From an uncultured Lachnospiraceae bacterium (GTDB lineage: Bacteria; Bacillota; Clostridia; Lachnospirales; Lachnospiraceae): DNA of 49,739 nt. Position numbers and translations under genes: made by a program. The stretch spans positions 1 to 49,739 of the forward strand of contig CANRAZ010000010.1 in assembly GCA_947628705.1 (NCBI GenBank), read 5' to 3'. The notes beneath the pieces were generated by a model. The model was not told the DNA's origin and made no database searches. It saw nothing but the letters and a program-made list of their open reading frames with translations. Shown here piece by piece: positions 16,292 to 24,941 of this stretch. Position 1 is the stretch's first letter; the number at the start of each line of letters is the position of its first letter.

Positions 16292-17050
16292 ATGACAGAG
16301 GAAGAATTACGTCTGCAAAAGAGGCTTGCAGACCTTAAGCAAAGAAGTGAACAGAGCGGCATATACACATATACGGGATTTCTGACGCTTGCAGAGCAGG
16401 AGGTCTTTTACGGTTCGTTTCCTGATTTAGACGAAAGCGAATATAAGCTGTGGGGAGGTTTTGAGGAAGCGGAAAGAAAAGCGCTTAGATTCGGTTCTTA
16501 TGAAAAGCTGTGCTATGATGAGGATTTCCCCATCTGCTGTATAGAAATCACGCCTGTTAATAAAAAATTTGCGGATAAGCTTTCCCACAGAGATATACTT
16601 GGAGCCATAATGAATCTGGGGATCGAGAGGTCGTTGATCGGCGACATAATCGTTAAGGAGGATTTGTATTTTGTGATATGCCTGACGCGGATTTCCGAAT
16701 TTATTTCCGGGTCCCTGCTGAAAATAAAGCATACCGTTGTCAAATGCAGGGTGACGGAATCGATGCCTGAAAGCGTTTTGCCCAAAATACAGGTGATGAA
16801 TCCCGTCGTGAACAGTCTCAGAGCGGACGGAATTATTTCAAAGGTTTTTCATATTTCAAGAAATGAAAACGAGAATATGTTTGCCAAGGGACTGGTTTTC
16901 GTAAACGGAAGAGAGATTTCCAAAGGCTCTTCTTTGTTGAAGGAGGGCGATACGGTTTCTGTCAGGGGCTGCGGAAAATTCAGGTTTGCCGGAACGTCTC
17001 ACGTAACAGGAAAGGGTAATTACAGCATAAAGGTCGAGAAGTTTGTGTAA
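16292..17050 (+). CDS. ylmH: YlmH-like S4-domain RNA-binding protein
   Basis: This 252-residue protein matches the YlmH family: an N-terminal and central domain (about residues 1-170, with FPICCIEITPVNKKFADKLSHRDILGAIMNLGIER), then an S4 RNA-binding domain (about 180-245, with the pattern RADGIISKVFHISRN, GLVFVNGREISKGSSLLKEGDTVSVRG). YlmH proteins bind RNA and ribosomes, and B. subtilis YlmH has been linked to ribosome-associated quality control. In most Firmicutes ylmH sits in the ylmDEFGH/divIVA cluster. Here it follows an ABC permease gene by 11 bases and is probably read from the same transcript. Its stop is followed by a strong terminator. Confidence 0.85.
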   Translation: MTEEELRLQKRLADLKQRSEQSGIYTYTGFLTLAEQEVFYGSFPDLDESEYKLWGGFEEAERKALRFGSYEKLCYDEDFPICCIEITPVNKKFADKLSHRDILGAIMNLGIERSLIGDIIVKEDLYFVICLTRISEFISGSLLKIKHTVVKCRVTESMPESVLPKIQVMNPVVNSLRADGIISKVFHISRNENENMFAKGLVFVNGREISKGSSLLKEGDTVSVRGCGKFRFAGTSHVTGKGNYSIKVEKFV

Positions 17051-17116
17051 AGGCAAAAGAAAACGTGGAGCTAAGTTACATTTGACAGACGATTCTTAAA
17101 GAATAAAACCGCATAA

Positions 17117-17167
17117 AAATCCGCAGGCTCCGTGAACTGACGGTTCCTGCGGATTTGCTGTTTTTTT
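17117..17167. terminator. Bidirectional terminator
   Basis: AAATCCGCAGG (17117-17127) pairs with 17146-17156 over 11 bp and is followed by T7 at 17161-17167. On the opposite strand it is followed by TTTTATGCGG. It ends both the lipoprotein/ABC/ylmH operon and the convergent hydrolase-like gene. Confidence 0.85.
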
Positions 17168-17171
17168 AATG

Positions 17172-17720
17172 TCATGCGCTTACTGGCGCGTAATCCTGAA
17201 GCCTTCCCTTGTATTCTATTTGTATGTTGTCCAGCCCCGTAAAGTCCGCCGGCTTAACGAGTACGGGCAGATTGTTTTCAACCTCTGACGTATCAAGTAT
17301 GTACTGAACGAACTCTGCGCAGTAAAAGGTTTTGTCCCTCTTTAGTTTTTTGTGGAAAATAAGGGCAAACAAACCCAGAATGTTGTAATGGTACTCACTG
17401 CGGTTCTCTTTCATCACATTGAGATTTTTCCTGATTTTGCAATACTGCTTGCGGCTGACCGTCATGGAATAAATTTCCGTTGAGGTGTTTTTAAATCTTT
17501 TAAAAGTACCCTCGTGCGGATTCTCCTGAATAAAACCTGCAACAAAAGGATTGTAAGGCCTTATTCTGGCGAAGCTGTACATTTCGTTAAGCTCGTTATC
17601 GGTGGCAATCGAAACGTGAGAGTACTCGAATTTGGTGTACCTTCTGATGACCTTGGACAACAGCGTTCCGGTATATGTCAGGATTATGTATACCTTTTTT
17701 TCATCACTATTCTTTGACAA
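17172..17720 (-). CDS. YiiX/YebB-like permuted NlpC/P60-superfamily protein
   Basis: This 182-residue protein has the circularly permuted papain-like pattern. A histidine in FEYSHVSIAT (His35) precedes the cysteine in TFYCAEFVQY (Cys134), and the motif SHVSIA followed by YCAEFV is typical of YiiX-like hydrolases. These may act on lipids, amides or cell-wall substrates, and the substrate here is not known. There is no signal peptide. The start is TTG 17720 with GGAGG seven bases upstream. A GTG at 17753 lacks such a site. It is a single gene that converges on the ylmH operon. Confidence 0.75.
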   Translation of the reverse strand: MSKNSDEKKVYIILTYTGTLLSKVIRRYTKFEYSHVSIATDNELNEMYSFARIRPYNPFVAGFIQENPHEGTFKRFKNTSTEIYSMTVSRKQYCKIRKNLNVMKENRSEYHYNILGLFALIFHKKLKRDKTFYCAEFVQYILDTSEVENNLPVLVKPADFTGLDNIQIEYKGRLQDYAPVSA

Positions 17721-17960
17721 TTTAATCCTCCATATGAAGGGAAACAATCCCACAGTATAAGATAATTATTCTAACTCTTTAATCAGTATAAACTTACATT
17801 GTCGAAAAATCAATTGGAAAAAGAAAGATATTAAAAAAAGCTGAAAAAAAATTTGGATTTTGTAAAAAATAACTGTTTTAAAAATGCTGATTTTGGAAAG
17901 TTCGCCAAATTTTGAAAAAATTCCTTTTTATTTTTGTTAATTATTTGAGGGGATAAAACA

Positions 17961-17989
17961 TTGAAAAAGTACTATAATTAGGTTAAAAT
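17961..17989 (+). promoter_or_regulatory. Candidate promoter of the ArsB/NhaD-type transporter
   Basis: TTGAAA (17961-17966) and TAAAAT (17984-17989) are 17 bp apart, about 65 bases upstream of the start codon. The rest of the 332-bp gap (17721-18052) is strongly AT-rich with runs of A and T, and I see no gene in it. Confidence 0.55.
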
Positions 17990-18052
17990 ACTTGCGGTCG
18001 GGGATTCTTCGTCCGCAGGACCGTTTTGTGCAAAAGAAGGAGGAAAAAAGAT

Positions 18053-19423
18053 ATGCTGGCGACTGTACTGGTTGTTCTTATATTTCTGGTAATGTTCCTT
18101 ACGATAATACAGGGTAAGGTTGACAGGTATATTCCTACTACTATAGGTGCGATTTTGGTTCTCGTGCTCGTTTTCGGCATCTGCATGAAGGATGTCGACG
18201 CAATTATCGATACCCTTAATTTTAAATGTATGGCAACAAAGGCATTCTGGATCCCGGGTGCAGGAGCAGAGGAGGAATCCTTTGGCATAAATTGGGCGAC
18301 CATTATATTCATTGCAGGAATGATGCTGATGGTAGAGGGCATGGGAGAAGCAGGCTTCTTCCGCTGGCTCTGCTTAAGGCTTGCACAGGCGGTGCACTAT
18401 AAAATAATTCCGCTTTTCATTTCCTTTATGATAATGTCGGGCATTCTGGCAATGTTTATCGACAGCATTACTGTTATTCTTTTCCTTGCGGCTGTATCTC
18501 TTGAACTGTCAAGGCTTCTTAAATTTGATCCGGTCCCTGTAATACTGGCTGAAATATTTATGAGTAATCTCGGCGGCTCCGCCACCATGAGCGGCGACCC
18601 TCCTAACATCATAATAGGAACCTCGCTTGGCTTCACCTTTTTTGACTTTTTTACAAACACGGGACTTATCGCTCTGCTTGCAGGCATTGTAATGATAATA
18701 TATTTCTATTTTATGTTCAGAAAGGAACTTAAGGCAGGAGAAGCAAAGGACGGAGAAGCGACAGAGTACCCGAATCCTGCGGACGCGATCGGTAATAAGC
18801 TTTATTTCGGCGTAAGCTGCGTTATTTTCGCTTTCATTGTTGTTCTGCTTATCACTCATGCGAACACAGGACTTTCCGTTGCGACAATAGGCGTTACGGC
18901 TGCGGCGCTTTCGCTTCTGGCAGCAGTAATAATCACATCGCCTAAAAAAACCGCCGAAATCATAAAAAGGCTTGACTGGCAGACTCTGGTCTTCTTTATC
19001 GGGCTCTTTGTCGTGGTAGGCGGTCTTGAAAAGACAGGCGTGCTTGAATATCTTGCCGCTTTTATTAAGCATATCAGCGGCGGCAGCGTTACCGTAATGG
19101 TAATAATCATTCTTTGGGTATCGGCGTTTGCGAGCGCCTTTGTCGATAACATTCCGTTTGCCGCCACCATGGTTCCGGTTATAAGGGAGCTTGCAACCTC
19201 AGAACCGATGCTTAAGATGCTTGCATGGACGCTTGCCATAGGTACTGACGTGGGCGGAAACGGAACTCCGATAGGCGCTTCCGCAAACGTGGTCGGCACG
19301 TCAATTTCTGCGAAAGAGGGACATCCTATCGGCTGGAAAAAATATTGTACGGCAGCTGCGCCGGCAACGGTAATAACGCTTCTTGTAGCGACGCTTTGCC
19401 TTCTCGTAAGATATGTATGGTAA
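18053..19423 (+). CDS. ArsB/NhaD-superfamily ion transporter (P-permease)
   Basis: This 456-residue membrane protein has about 11-12 membrane segments and the two re-entrant signature regions of the ArsB/NhaD (IT) superfamily: SNLGGSATMSGDPPNIIIG (about residues 172-190) and GTDVGGNGTPIGASANVVG (about 402-420). The segment FASAFVDNIPFAATMVPVI is also typical. Members are Na+/H+ antiporters, anion or dicarboxylate carriers, or arsenite pumps, and the substrate cannot be decided here. ATG 18053 is preceded by AAGGAGG. There is no arsR or arsC nearby, which makes arsenite less likely. Confidence 0.88.
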   Translation: MLATVLVVLIFLVMFLTIIQGKVDRYIPTTIGAILVLVLVFGICMKDVDAIIDTLNFKCMATKAFWIPGAGAEEESFGINWATIIFIAGMMLMVEGMGEAGFFRWLCLRLAQAVHYKIIPLFISFMIMSGILAMFIDSITVILFLAAVSLELSRLLKFDPVPVILAEIFMSNLGGSATMSGDPPNIIIGTSLGFTFFDFFTNTGLIALLAGIVMIIYFYFMFRKELKAGEAKDGEATEYPNPADAIGNKLYFGVSCVIFAFIVVLLITHANTGLSVATIGVTAAALSLLAAVIITSPKKTAEIIKRLDWQTLVFFIGLFVVVGGLEKTGVLEYLAAFIKHISGGSVTVMVIIILWVSAFASAFVDNIPFAATMVPVIRELATSEPMLKMLAWTLAIGTDVGGNGTPIGASANVVGTSISAKEGHPIGWKKYCTAAAPATVITLLVATLCLLVRYVW

Positions 19424-19521
19424 GGCATGCAGCGAGGCTGCGGCAAGAGGATGTGGCAGTGCATATAGAATTTTGGGCTTTTCAGCCCGTCCAAAGAAAA
19501 AACTGGAATTGAGGGATAGCT
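19424..19521. other. Leader of the proB operon with short hairpins
   Basis: GCAGC-GAG-GCTGC at about 19431-19443 and GGGCT-TTTC-AGCCC at 19475-19488 form two short hairpins. Neither has a T run, so neither is a convincing terminator. GAGG precedes the proB start. Confidence 0.35.
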
Positions 19522-20286
19522 ATGAGAATTGTTGTTAAGGTCGGAACCTCTACGCTTGCCCATCCTACGGGAAGGCTCAACATCAGAAAGGTGGAACAGC
19601 TTTGTAAGGTTCTGAGCGATATAAAAAATGCAGGAAATCAGGTGGTGCTTGTTTCGTCAGGAGCCATAGGAATGGGCGCAGGAAAGCTTATGCTTACCAG
19701 CAAGCCTAACGATATGCCGACAAAACAGGCGGCTGCCGCCGTAGGTCAGTGCGAGCTTATGTACACCTATGACAAGCTTTTTGAAGAGTACAGACACACG
19801 GTAGGACAGATTCTTCTCTCGGCTTATGACATCGAGCATGAGGAGAGAAAGAATAATTTTAAAAACACCATGTTCAGACTGCTTGAGCTTGGAGTGCTTC
19901 CGATAGTGAACGAAAACGATTCGGTATCTACAGAAGAGATCGGCATAGGCGACAATGATACTCTGGCAGCGGTAGTTGCAGTCAACTGTGAAGCGGATCT
20001 GCTGGTCTTGCTTTCGGACATAGACGGACTTTACACAAAGGATCCGCATAAAAATGCGGACGCAGAGCTTATACATGATATTTATGAAATTACTGCGGAG
20101 GTGAAGGCTCTTGCAGGAGAGGCAGGCTCTGCGCTTGGAACCGGCGGAATGGCGACAAAGTTAAGCGCGGCAAAGAGAGTCATGTCCTACGGAATTGACA
20201 TGGTAATTGCAAACGGAGAAAAACCGGAGCTTCTTTATAAGATAATTGCAGGAGAAGAGGCAGGAACAAGGTTCCACAGCAGATAG
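19522..20286 (+). CDS. proB: Glutamate 5-kinase, short form
   Basis: This 254-residue enzyme phosphorylates L-glutamate with ATP to give glutamyl 5-phosphate, the first step of proline synthesis. The amino acid kinase fold is shown by VVKVGTSTLAHPTGRLN at the N-terminus, VSSGAIGMGAGKL, VNENDSVS, the FGDND-like GIGDNDTLAAVVA, LLSDIDGLYTKDP and the GTGGMATKLSAA glycine loop. It ends after the kinase domain, without the C-terminal PUA domain of the E. coli enzyme. It is the first gene of a compact operon with proC. No proA is in the window, so glutamyl phosphate reductase must be encoded elsewhere. Confidence 0.95.
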   Translation: MRIVVKVGTSTLAHPTGRLNIRKVEQLCKVLSDIKNAGNQVVLVSSGAIGMGAGKLMLTSKPNDMPTKQAAAAVGQCELMYTYDKLFEEYRHTVGQILLSAYDIEHEERKNNFKNTMFRLLELGVLPIVNENDSVSTEEIGIGDNDTLAAVVAVNCEADLLVLLSDIDGLYTKDPHKNADAELIHDIYEITAEVKALAGEAGSALGTGGMATKLSAAKRVMSYGIDMVIANGEKPELLYKIIAGEEAGTRFHSR

Positions 20287-20352
20287 AGGGAGCCGAAGCG
20301 GAGAATAACGGCGATGTGCCGTTTTTGCAGGCGGCTGAAAACGGAGGTTATT

Positions 20353-21150
20353 ATGAAATACGGATTTATCGGAACGGGAAATATGGGAAGCGCGCTTGCG
20401 AGGGCGGCTGCGAAGGCTTGTCCGGCGGAGGAAATAGGTCTTTCAAACAGAACTCCTTCAAAAGCGGAGGCGCTTGCGAAGCAGCTTGGCTGCAGAAGCA
20501 TGTCTGTAAAAGAGGTTGCAGGTGAGGCAAAATACATATTCCTCGGCGTTAAGCCTCAGATGATGTCAGGCTGTCTGGAAGAAATAAAGGAAATTCTTGC
20601 CGGAAGAAAGGACAGGTTTCTGCTTGTTACGATGGCGGCAGGCATGTCGATGAAAAAGATTGCGGAGCTGGCAGGAGGGAATTATCCTGTAATAAGAATC
20701 ATGCCCAATACTCCCGTTTCGATCGGTAAGGGCGTTATCCTCATGTGCAGCTCGGAGCAGGTTGCGCCGGATGAAAAGGAAGAATTTAAGGAGCTTCTTA
20801 AGGAAGCAGGGATAACGGACGAATTGGACGAGGCGCTTATTGACGCAGGTTCGGCAGTGTCCGGCTGCGGCCCTGCGTTTGCTTATATGTTTATTGAGGC
20901 GCTTGCGGACGGTGCGGTGCAGTGCGGACTCCCAAGGGCAAAGGCTCTCCTTTACGCCTCTGCCATGCTTGAGGGCTCTGCGGCTCTTGCTGAGAGCGGC
21001 AAGAAGCATCCGGGAGAGCTTAAGGACGAGGTTTGCAGTCCCGGAGGCTCAACTATCGCCGGCGTGCATGCGCTGGAGCTTAACGGCTTCAGAAACGCTT
21101 TAATGGATGCTGTTGCCGCGGCCTATGAAAGAACTAAGGAGCTTGGCTGA
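20353..21150 (+). CDS. proC: Pyrroline-5-carboxylate reductase
   Basis: This 265-residue enzyme reduces pyrroline-5-carboxylate to L-proline with NAD(P)H. It has the dinucleotide-binding motif GFIGTGNMG at residues 4-12, the family segments VIRIMPNTPVSIGKG and AVSGCGPAFAYMFIEALADGAVQCGLPR, and the C-terminal signature SPGGSTIAGVHALE. ATG 20353 has GGAGG six bases upstream. The frame is open to 20314 but without a start signal. It follows proB by 66 bases and precedes the methionine-pathway gene by two bases, so all three are probably co-transcribed. Confidence 0.96.
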   Translation: MKYGFIGTGNMGSALARAAAKACPAEEIGLSNRTPSKAEALAKQLGCRSMSVKEVAGEAKYIFLGVKPQMMSGCLEEIKEILAGRKDRFLLVTMAAGMSMKKIAELAGGNYPVIRIMPNTPVSIGKGVILMCSSEQVAPDEKEEFKELLKEAGITDELDEALIDAGSAVSGCGPAFAYMFIEALADGAVQCGLPRAKALLYASAMLEGSAALAESGKKHPGELKDEVCSPGGSTIAGVHALELNGFRNALMDAVAAAYERTKELG

Positions 21151-21152
21151 TA

Positions 21153-23012
21153 ATGGATTTAAAGGAATATCTGTCCAAAACAAAGCTGGTAGCAGACGGT
21201 TCCTTCGGCACATACTATTCTGCAAAGTATTCGTCCGGAGAAATTCCCGAGCTTGCAAGTCTTATGCACCCTGAAAGGGTAAAGGAAATTCACAGGCAGT
21301 ACATTTTGTCAGGCGCGGAGCTTTTAAGAACAAACACCTTTGCCGCTTATGAAGCCGTGACAGGCGACGGAATTGATATACACGCTTTGCGAAAAACGGC
21401 TGTCGAGCTGGCTTTTTCCGCAGTCAGGGAATACCGGCAGGATGCCTGTGCGGCGGAATTTCCAAATGCAGGTTTAAAAGCCGGGCGGCAGGCTGAAGAA
21501 CAGAAGGCTGAAAAGTCTGTTGACGAAGGAAGCTTAAAGCAGATATATGTCGCAGGCGACATAGGGCCTGCTCCCTACAGCTTCAGCAGTGATGAGAACG
21601 AAAAAAATTATTTGAGTCTTGCCGAAGACCTGCTTGACGCAGGGTGCCGGCTGTTGGTTTTTGAGACCTTTCCGGATATGGAGGAAATATATCCCGTAAT
21701 CAAGCAAATTAAAAAAGAATTTCCGGAGGTTTTTATCACGGTTTCCTTTGCGGTGAACCAGTTCGGGTGCAGCAGCAGCGGCGGCATGGCGGCTAATCTT
21801 CTAAACAAAGCCTTCAACGCTCCTGAAATAGATGCGGCAGGGCTTAACTGCGGCATCGGGCCCGCCCACATGGCGTCTGTTATTAAAGGCATATCAAAGA
21901 GGCGGGGAAAATTTCTTTCTGTGTTTCCAAACTCAGGCTATCCGAAGCTGGTAAGGGACAGGATTTTCTATTCGGACAATAAAGAGTACTTTGCCGAAAG
22001 GCTTTGTGAAATGGCTGACGCAGGGGCAGACATTCTCGGAGGCTGCTGCGGCACAAGTCCTGATTTTATAAGGGCTCTTAACGCTTCGGTCGTTCGTGAC
22101 AATACGAAAAATAAAGGCAGTGAAGCAGCAGGCTTCTCCGAAAAAACAAAGGGAAGGAACGAGGCGTTTTTTGCAGGCTGCGATAGCAGCAAAAAGCTGG
22201 TTGCGGTGGAGCTTGTTCCTCCGCTTGATGCGGACGATGCAGGCATAATCAGGTCCGCAAATTATCTTAAGAGTCTCGGAGCGGACGTGGTAACCTTGCC
22301 GGATTCTCCGTCGGGGAGAACCAGAGTGGATTCGATACTGATGGCGAAAAAGGTGGCGGAAAATACCGGAATAAAGGTCATGCCGCACATATCCTGCCGT
22401 GACAGGAATGCGATAGCGATGCGTTCGCAGCTTATGGGAGCGTTTGTAAACGGAATATACAATTTCCTTATGGTGACAGGCGACCCTGTGCCTGAAATGG
22501 AAAGGGGACACGTAAAGAGCGTTTTTAATTTTGATTCTGTAAGGCTGATGTCAATGGCGCGTGACATGAATTCCGAATTTTTTGCGGAAGCGCCTCTCGT
22601 TTACGGCGGTGCGGTCAATCAGGGCAGGAGCAGTCTCGATGCGGAAATACGCAGAGTGCAAAAAAAGCTTGAGGCAGGCGCAGAATTTTTTATGAGTCAG
22701 CCGGTTTTCACAAAAGAGGCTGCGGACAGGCTGCGGACGGTAAAAAAGGAGACGGGCGCAAGGCTGCTTTGCGGGATAATGCCTCTTGTGAGCAGGAAAA
22801 ACGCTTTGTTTATGAAGAATGAAATTTCGGGAATCGGAATAGATGACAGTATAGTGGGACTGTTTGAGGCTGACGCTTCAAAAGAGCAGGGGGAACAGAC
22901 AGGGATCCTGATTGCAAAGCGCGCGATGGAAATGTGCGGGGATTTTGCGGACGGCTGGTACTTTTCGTTTCCGTTTAACAGAGTATATTTGATGGAAAAG
23001 CTGGTGAAGTGA
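21153..23012 (+). CDS. yitJ: Bifunctional homocysteine S-methyltransferase / methylenetetrahydrofolate reductase (YitJ type)
   Basis: This 619-residue fusion has an N-terminal homocysteine methyltransferase domain (about residues 1-305) with zinc-binding cysteines in GLNCGIGP (about 233) and GGCCGTSP (about 297). A variable linker (about 305-345) and a C-terminal MTHFR barrel (about 345-619, with VAVELVPPLDADD, MPHISCRDRN, FLMVTGDPVPE and FFMSQPVF) follow. Together they would reduce 5,10-methylene-THF and use the methyl group to make methionine, as proposed for B. subtilis YitJ. The linker and a segment near residues 105-125 are low in complexity and differ from the usual spacing. It starts two bases after proC. 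Confidence 0.93.
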   Translation: MDLKEYLSKTKLVADGSFGTYYSAKYSSGEIPELASLMHPERVKEIHRQYILSGAELLRTNTFAAYEAVTGDGIDIHALRKTAVELAFSAVREYRQDACAAEFPNAGLKAGRQAEEQKAEKSVDEGSLKQIYVAGDIGPAPYSFSSDENEKNYLSLAEDLLDAGCRLLVFETFPDMEEIYPVIKQIKKEFPEVFITVSFAVNQFGCSSSGGMAANLLNKAFNAPEIDAAGLNCGIGPAHMASVIKGISKRRGKFLSVFPNSGYPKLVRDRIFYSDNKEYFAERLCEMADAGADILGGCCGTSPDFIRALNASVVRDNTKNKGSEAAGFSEKTKGRNEAFFAGCDSSKKLVAVELVPPLDADDAGIIRSANYLKSLGADVVTLPDSPSGRTRVDSILMAKKVAENTGIKVMPHISCRDRNAIAMRSQLMGAFVNGIYNFLMVTGDPVPEMERGHVKSVFNFDSVRLMSMARDMNSEFFAEAPLVYGGAVNQGRSSLDAEIRRVQKKLEAGAEFFMSQPVFTKEAADRLRTVKKETGARLLCGIMPLVSRKNALFMKNEISGIGIDDSIVGLFEADASKEQGEQTGILIAKRAMEMCGDFADGWYFSFPFNRVYLMEKLVK

Positions 23013-23016
23013 TTTG

Positions 23017-23916
23017 ATGGAGAAGCTTGGACTAAACAGCAGGCAGCAGGGCATACTTTGCATTATTTCCGCGGCGTTCTGCTTTGCGCTTATGAACCTT
23101 TTTGTAAGGCTTGCCGGAGATCTGCCGTTTTATGAAAAGTCGTTTTTCAGGAACATAGTGGCTTTGTTCGTTTCTTTTGCTACCTTGAAGCTAAGTGACG
23201 AGGGATTTAAAGGGTTCAGAATCAAGCAGGGCAATTTTAAATATCTTATGTGCAGAGCAGTGGGAGGAACCGTAGGCATATTCTGCAATTTTTACGCCAT
23301 TGATAATCTCGACATATCGGACGCCTCCATGTTAAACAAGCTGTCGCCGTTTTTTTCAATGATATTTTCAATCTGGATTTTGGGCGAAAAGCCGAGGCTC
23401 AAGGAGTGGCTGATAGTTGCGTTGGCGTTTATTGGGGCGGTTTTTGTTGTTAAACCGTCTTTTAATATCGTCTGCTTTCCGGCAGTTATCGGATTGGCGG
23501 GAGGCATCAGCGCCGGCTGGGCTTATACCTTTGCAAGAAAGCTTGGAAACAGAGGAGAAAAAAGCAGCATGGTCGTTTTCTTTTTCTCCGTTTTTTCAAC
23601 CATAGTAACAATTCCTTTTATGTTCGCGGATTTTCATCCGATTTCAGCAGGTCAGCTTTTGATGCTGATGCTTGCAGGAACGGCTGCAACAGGAGGTCAA
23701 TACAGCATAACGGCGGCATATCAGAAGGCGCCTGCTAAAGAAATTTCGGTTTTTGACTATTCGCAGGTCATATTTGCCGCAATACTCGGATTTTTCTTCC
23801 TTGACCAGCTTGCGGACGGCTACAGCTACATAGGCTATGTAATTATAATCGGAGCGGCGGTTGCAAGGTGCATTATGTCAAGAAGGGACAGAATTAAGGA
23901 AGAAAAACATGAATGA
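23017..23916 (+). CDS. EamA/DMT-family transporter
   Basis: This 299-residue protein has about ten membrane segments in two EamA repeats (about residues 8-135 and 150-290). Recognisable segments are AAFCFALMNLFVRLAGDLPFYEKSFFRN and NKLSPFFSMIFSIWILGEKP. Members export amino acids or related metabolites. Its place in a proline and methionine operon suggests an amino-acid-like substrate, but that is inference. ATG 23017 starts four bases after the preceding stop codon, and its C-terminal coding end overlaps the next gene by eight bases. Confidence 0.88.
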   Translation: MEKLGLNSRQQGILCIISAAFCFALMNLFVRLAGDLPFYEKSFFRNIVALFVSFATLKLSDEGFKGFRIKQGNFKYLMCRAVGGTVGIFCNFYAIDNLDISDASMLNKLSPFFSMIFSIWILGEKPRLKEWLIVALAFIGAVFVVKPSFNIVCFPAVIGLAGGISAGWAYTFARKLGNRGEKSSMVVFFFSVFSTIVTIPFMFADFHPISAGQLLMLMLAGTAATGGQYSITAAYQKAPAKEISVFDYSQVIFAAILGFFFLDQLADGYSYIGYVIIIGAAVARCIMSRRDRIKEEKHE

Positions 23917-24862
23917 TTTTATTTTCAGCCTCAACTCTACGCTGCCCGTCTTCCTTATGATAGCGGCCGGCTTTGCGTTCATGAAGATGAAAATGTTCAC
24001 TAAGGATTTTGTAAGCATTGCAGACCGCTTCGTGTTTAAGGTGACGCTTCCCGTGATGCTGATGCTGGATGTTGCGGAAGCGGATATAAGCTCCGCCTTT
24101 TCACTTCGTTTCGTCCTGTTCTGTATGCTTGGAACCTGTGCGATGTTCCTTGGAATATGGTCTCTCTGCCTTCTGTTAATGAAGGACAGGGATATGATAG
24201 GAGCCTTTGCCATGTCGGCTGCAAGAGGCTCTGCGGCGGTGCTTGGGGTCGCCTTTGCGGAAAATATCTTTGGCGACGCCGGCATGACTGCGATGATGAT
24301 AATCGCAAGCGTGCCTCTTTACAACATTTTTTCGGTCGTCTTTCTTACCCTTGGCGCAAAGCACAGAAACAGAAGCCTTAATGCAGGCGCACAGGCAAAA
24401 GAGGTTTTGAAGGGCATTATAACAAATCCTTTGATAATTGCTATTCTGTTCGGCCTTTTACTGGCGTTTTTTAAGATCCGCATTCCAACGGTTCCGTCAA
24501 GGTTCCTTCACAGTCTTGGCAGCACGGCTACGCCGATAGCTCTTTTAGTGGTTGGAGCGTCCTTTGAGCCGGGACAGGCTCTGCTTAAGCTCAAGCCTGC
24601 GCTTTTGCTGACTGTAATTAAACTTCTTATACTGCCGATGATTTTCATGCCCCTCGCCGTTTTTATGGACTTTAATGCACAGCAGCTTATAGCGATTCTT
24701 ACGATGTCGGGCTCTCCGACAACGGTTGCCTGCTACATAATGGCGAAAAACATGGATAACGATGATGTCCTGGCCTCCGCCGCGGTAATGCTGACGACGT
24801 TATTTTCGTCAGTTACGCTGACTTTATGGGTATTTATTCTGCGAAGTTCGGGTTTGTTATAA
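23909..24862 (+). CDS. AEC-family (auxin efflux carrier-like) transporter
   Basis: This 317-residue membrane protein has about ten segments in two inverted halves. Typical AEC features are LPVFLMIAAGFAFMKMKMFTK, then FKVTLPVMLMLDVAE, the ITNPLIIAILFGLLLAFFKIRIP segment opening the second half, and MSGSPTTVACYIMAK near the end. Members carry dicarboxylates, malonate and similar anions. Translation begins at ATG 23909 inside the end of the EamA gene with AGGAAG about six bases upstream. The long frame to 23861 is only overlap. It is the last gene before a terminator. Confidence 0.88.
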   Translation: MNDFIFSLNSTLPVFLMIAAGFAFMKMKMFTKDFVSIADRFVFKVTLPVMLMLDVAEADISSAFSLRFVLFCMLGTCAMFLGIWSLCLLLMKDRDMIGAFAMSAARGSAAVLGVAFAENIFGDAGMTAMMIIASVPLYNIFSVVFLTLGAKHRNRSLNAGAQAKEVLKGIITNPLIIAILFGLLLAFFKIRIPTVPSRFLHSLGSTATPIALLVVGASFEPGQALLKLKPALLLTVIKLLILPMIFMPLAVFMDFNAQQLIAILTMSGSPTTVACYIMAKNMDNDDVLASAAVMLTTLFSSVTLTLWVFILRSSGLL

Positions 24863-24876
24863 AATAAATATAAATT

Positions 24877-24901
24877 TCTCTTAACAAGAGAGTTTTTTTT
24901 T
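24877..24901 (+). terminator. Rho-independent terminator of the proB-AEC operon
   Basis: TCTCTT-AAC-AAGAGA (24877-24891) is a six-base-pair stem followed by a run of nine T residues (24893-24901). The stem is short but the T tract is strong. It overlaps the candidate ech promoter. Confidence 0.65.
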
Positions 24902-24909
24902 AGTAAAAT
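24881..24909 (+). promoter_or_regulatory. Candidate ech-hyp operon promoter
   Basis: TTAACA (24881-24886) and TAAAAT (24904-24909) are 17 bp apart and lie 33 bases before the echA start. The -35 box is inside the terminator stem of the upstream operon. Confidence 0.5.
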
Positions 24910-24941
24910 AGAGACAGCAGATATACGTATTGGAGGAAACT

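Noticed and set aside
17973-17978. TATAAT as the -10 box of the transporter gene
   Set aside because: There is no -35 box at suitable distance. TTGAAA with TAAAAT 17 bp further on gives a better fit slightly downstream.
18053-19423. Arsenite efflux pump
   Set aside because: The family includes ArsB, but no ars regulator or reductase is present, so a specific arsenic role is not supported.
19475-19488. Hairpin before proB as a terminator of the transporter gene
   Set aside because: The stem is five base pairs and no T run follows on either strand.
18856-19563. Minus-strand open frame across the end of the transporter gene
   Set aside because: The frame is antisense to a strongly conserved membrane protein and lacks a ribosome binding site.
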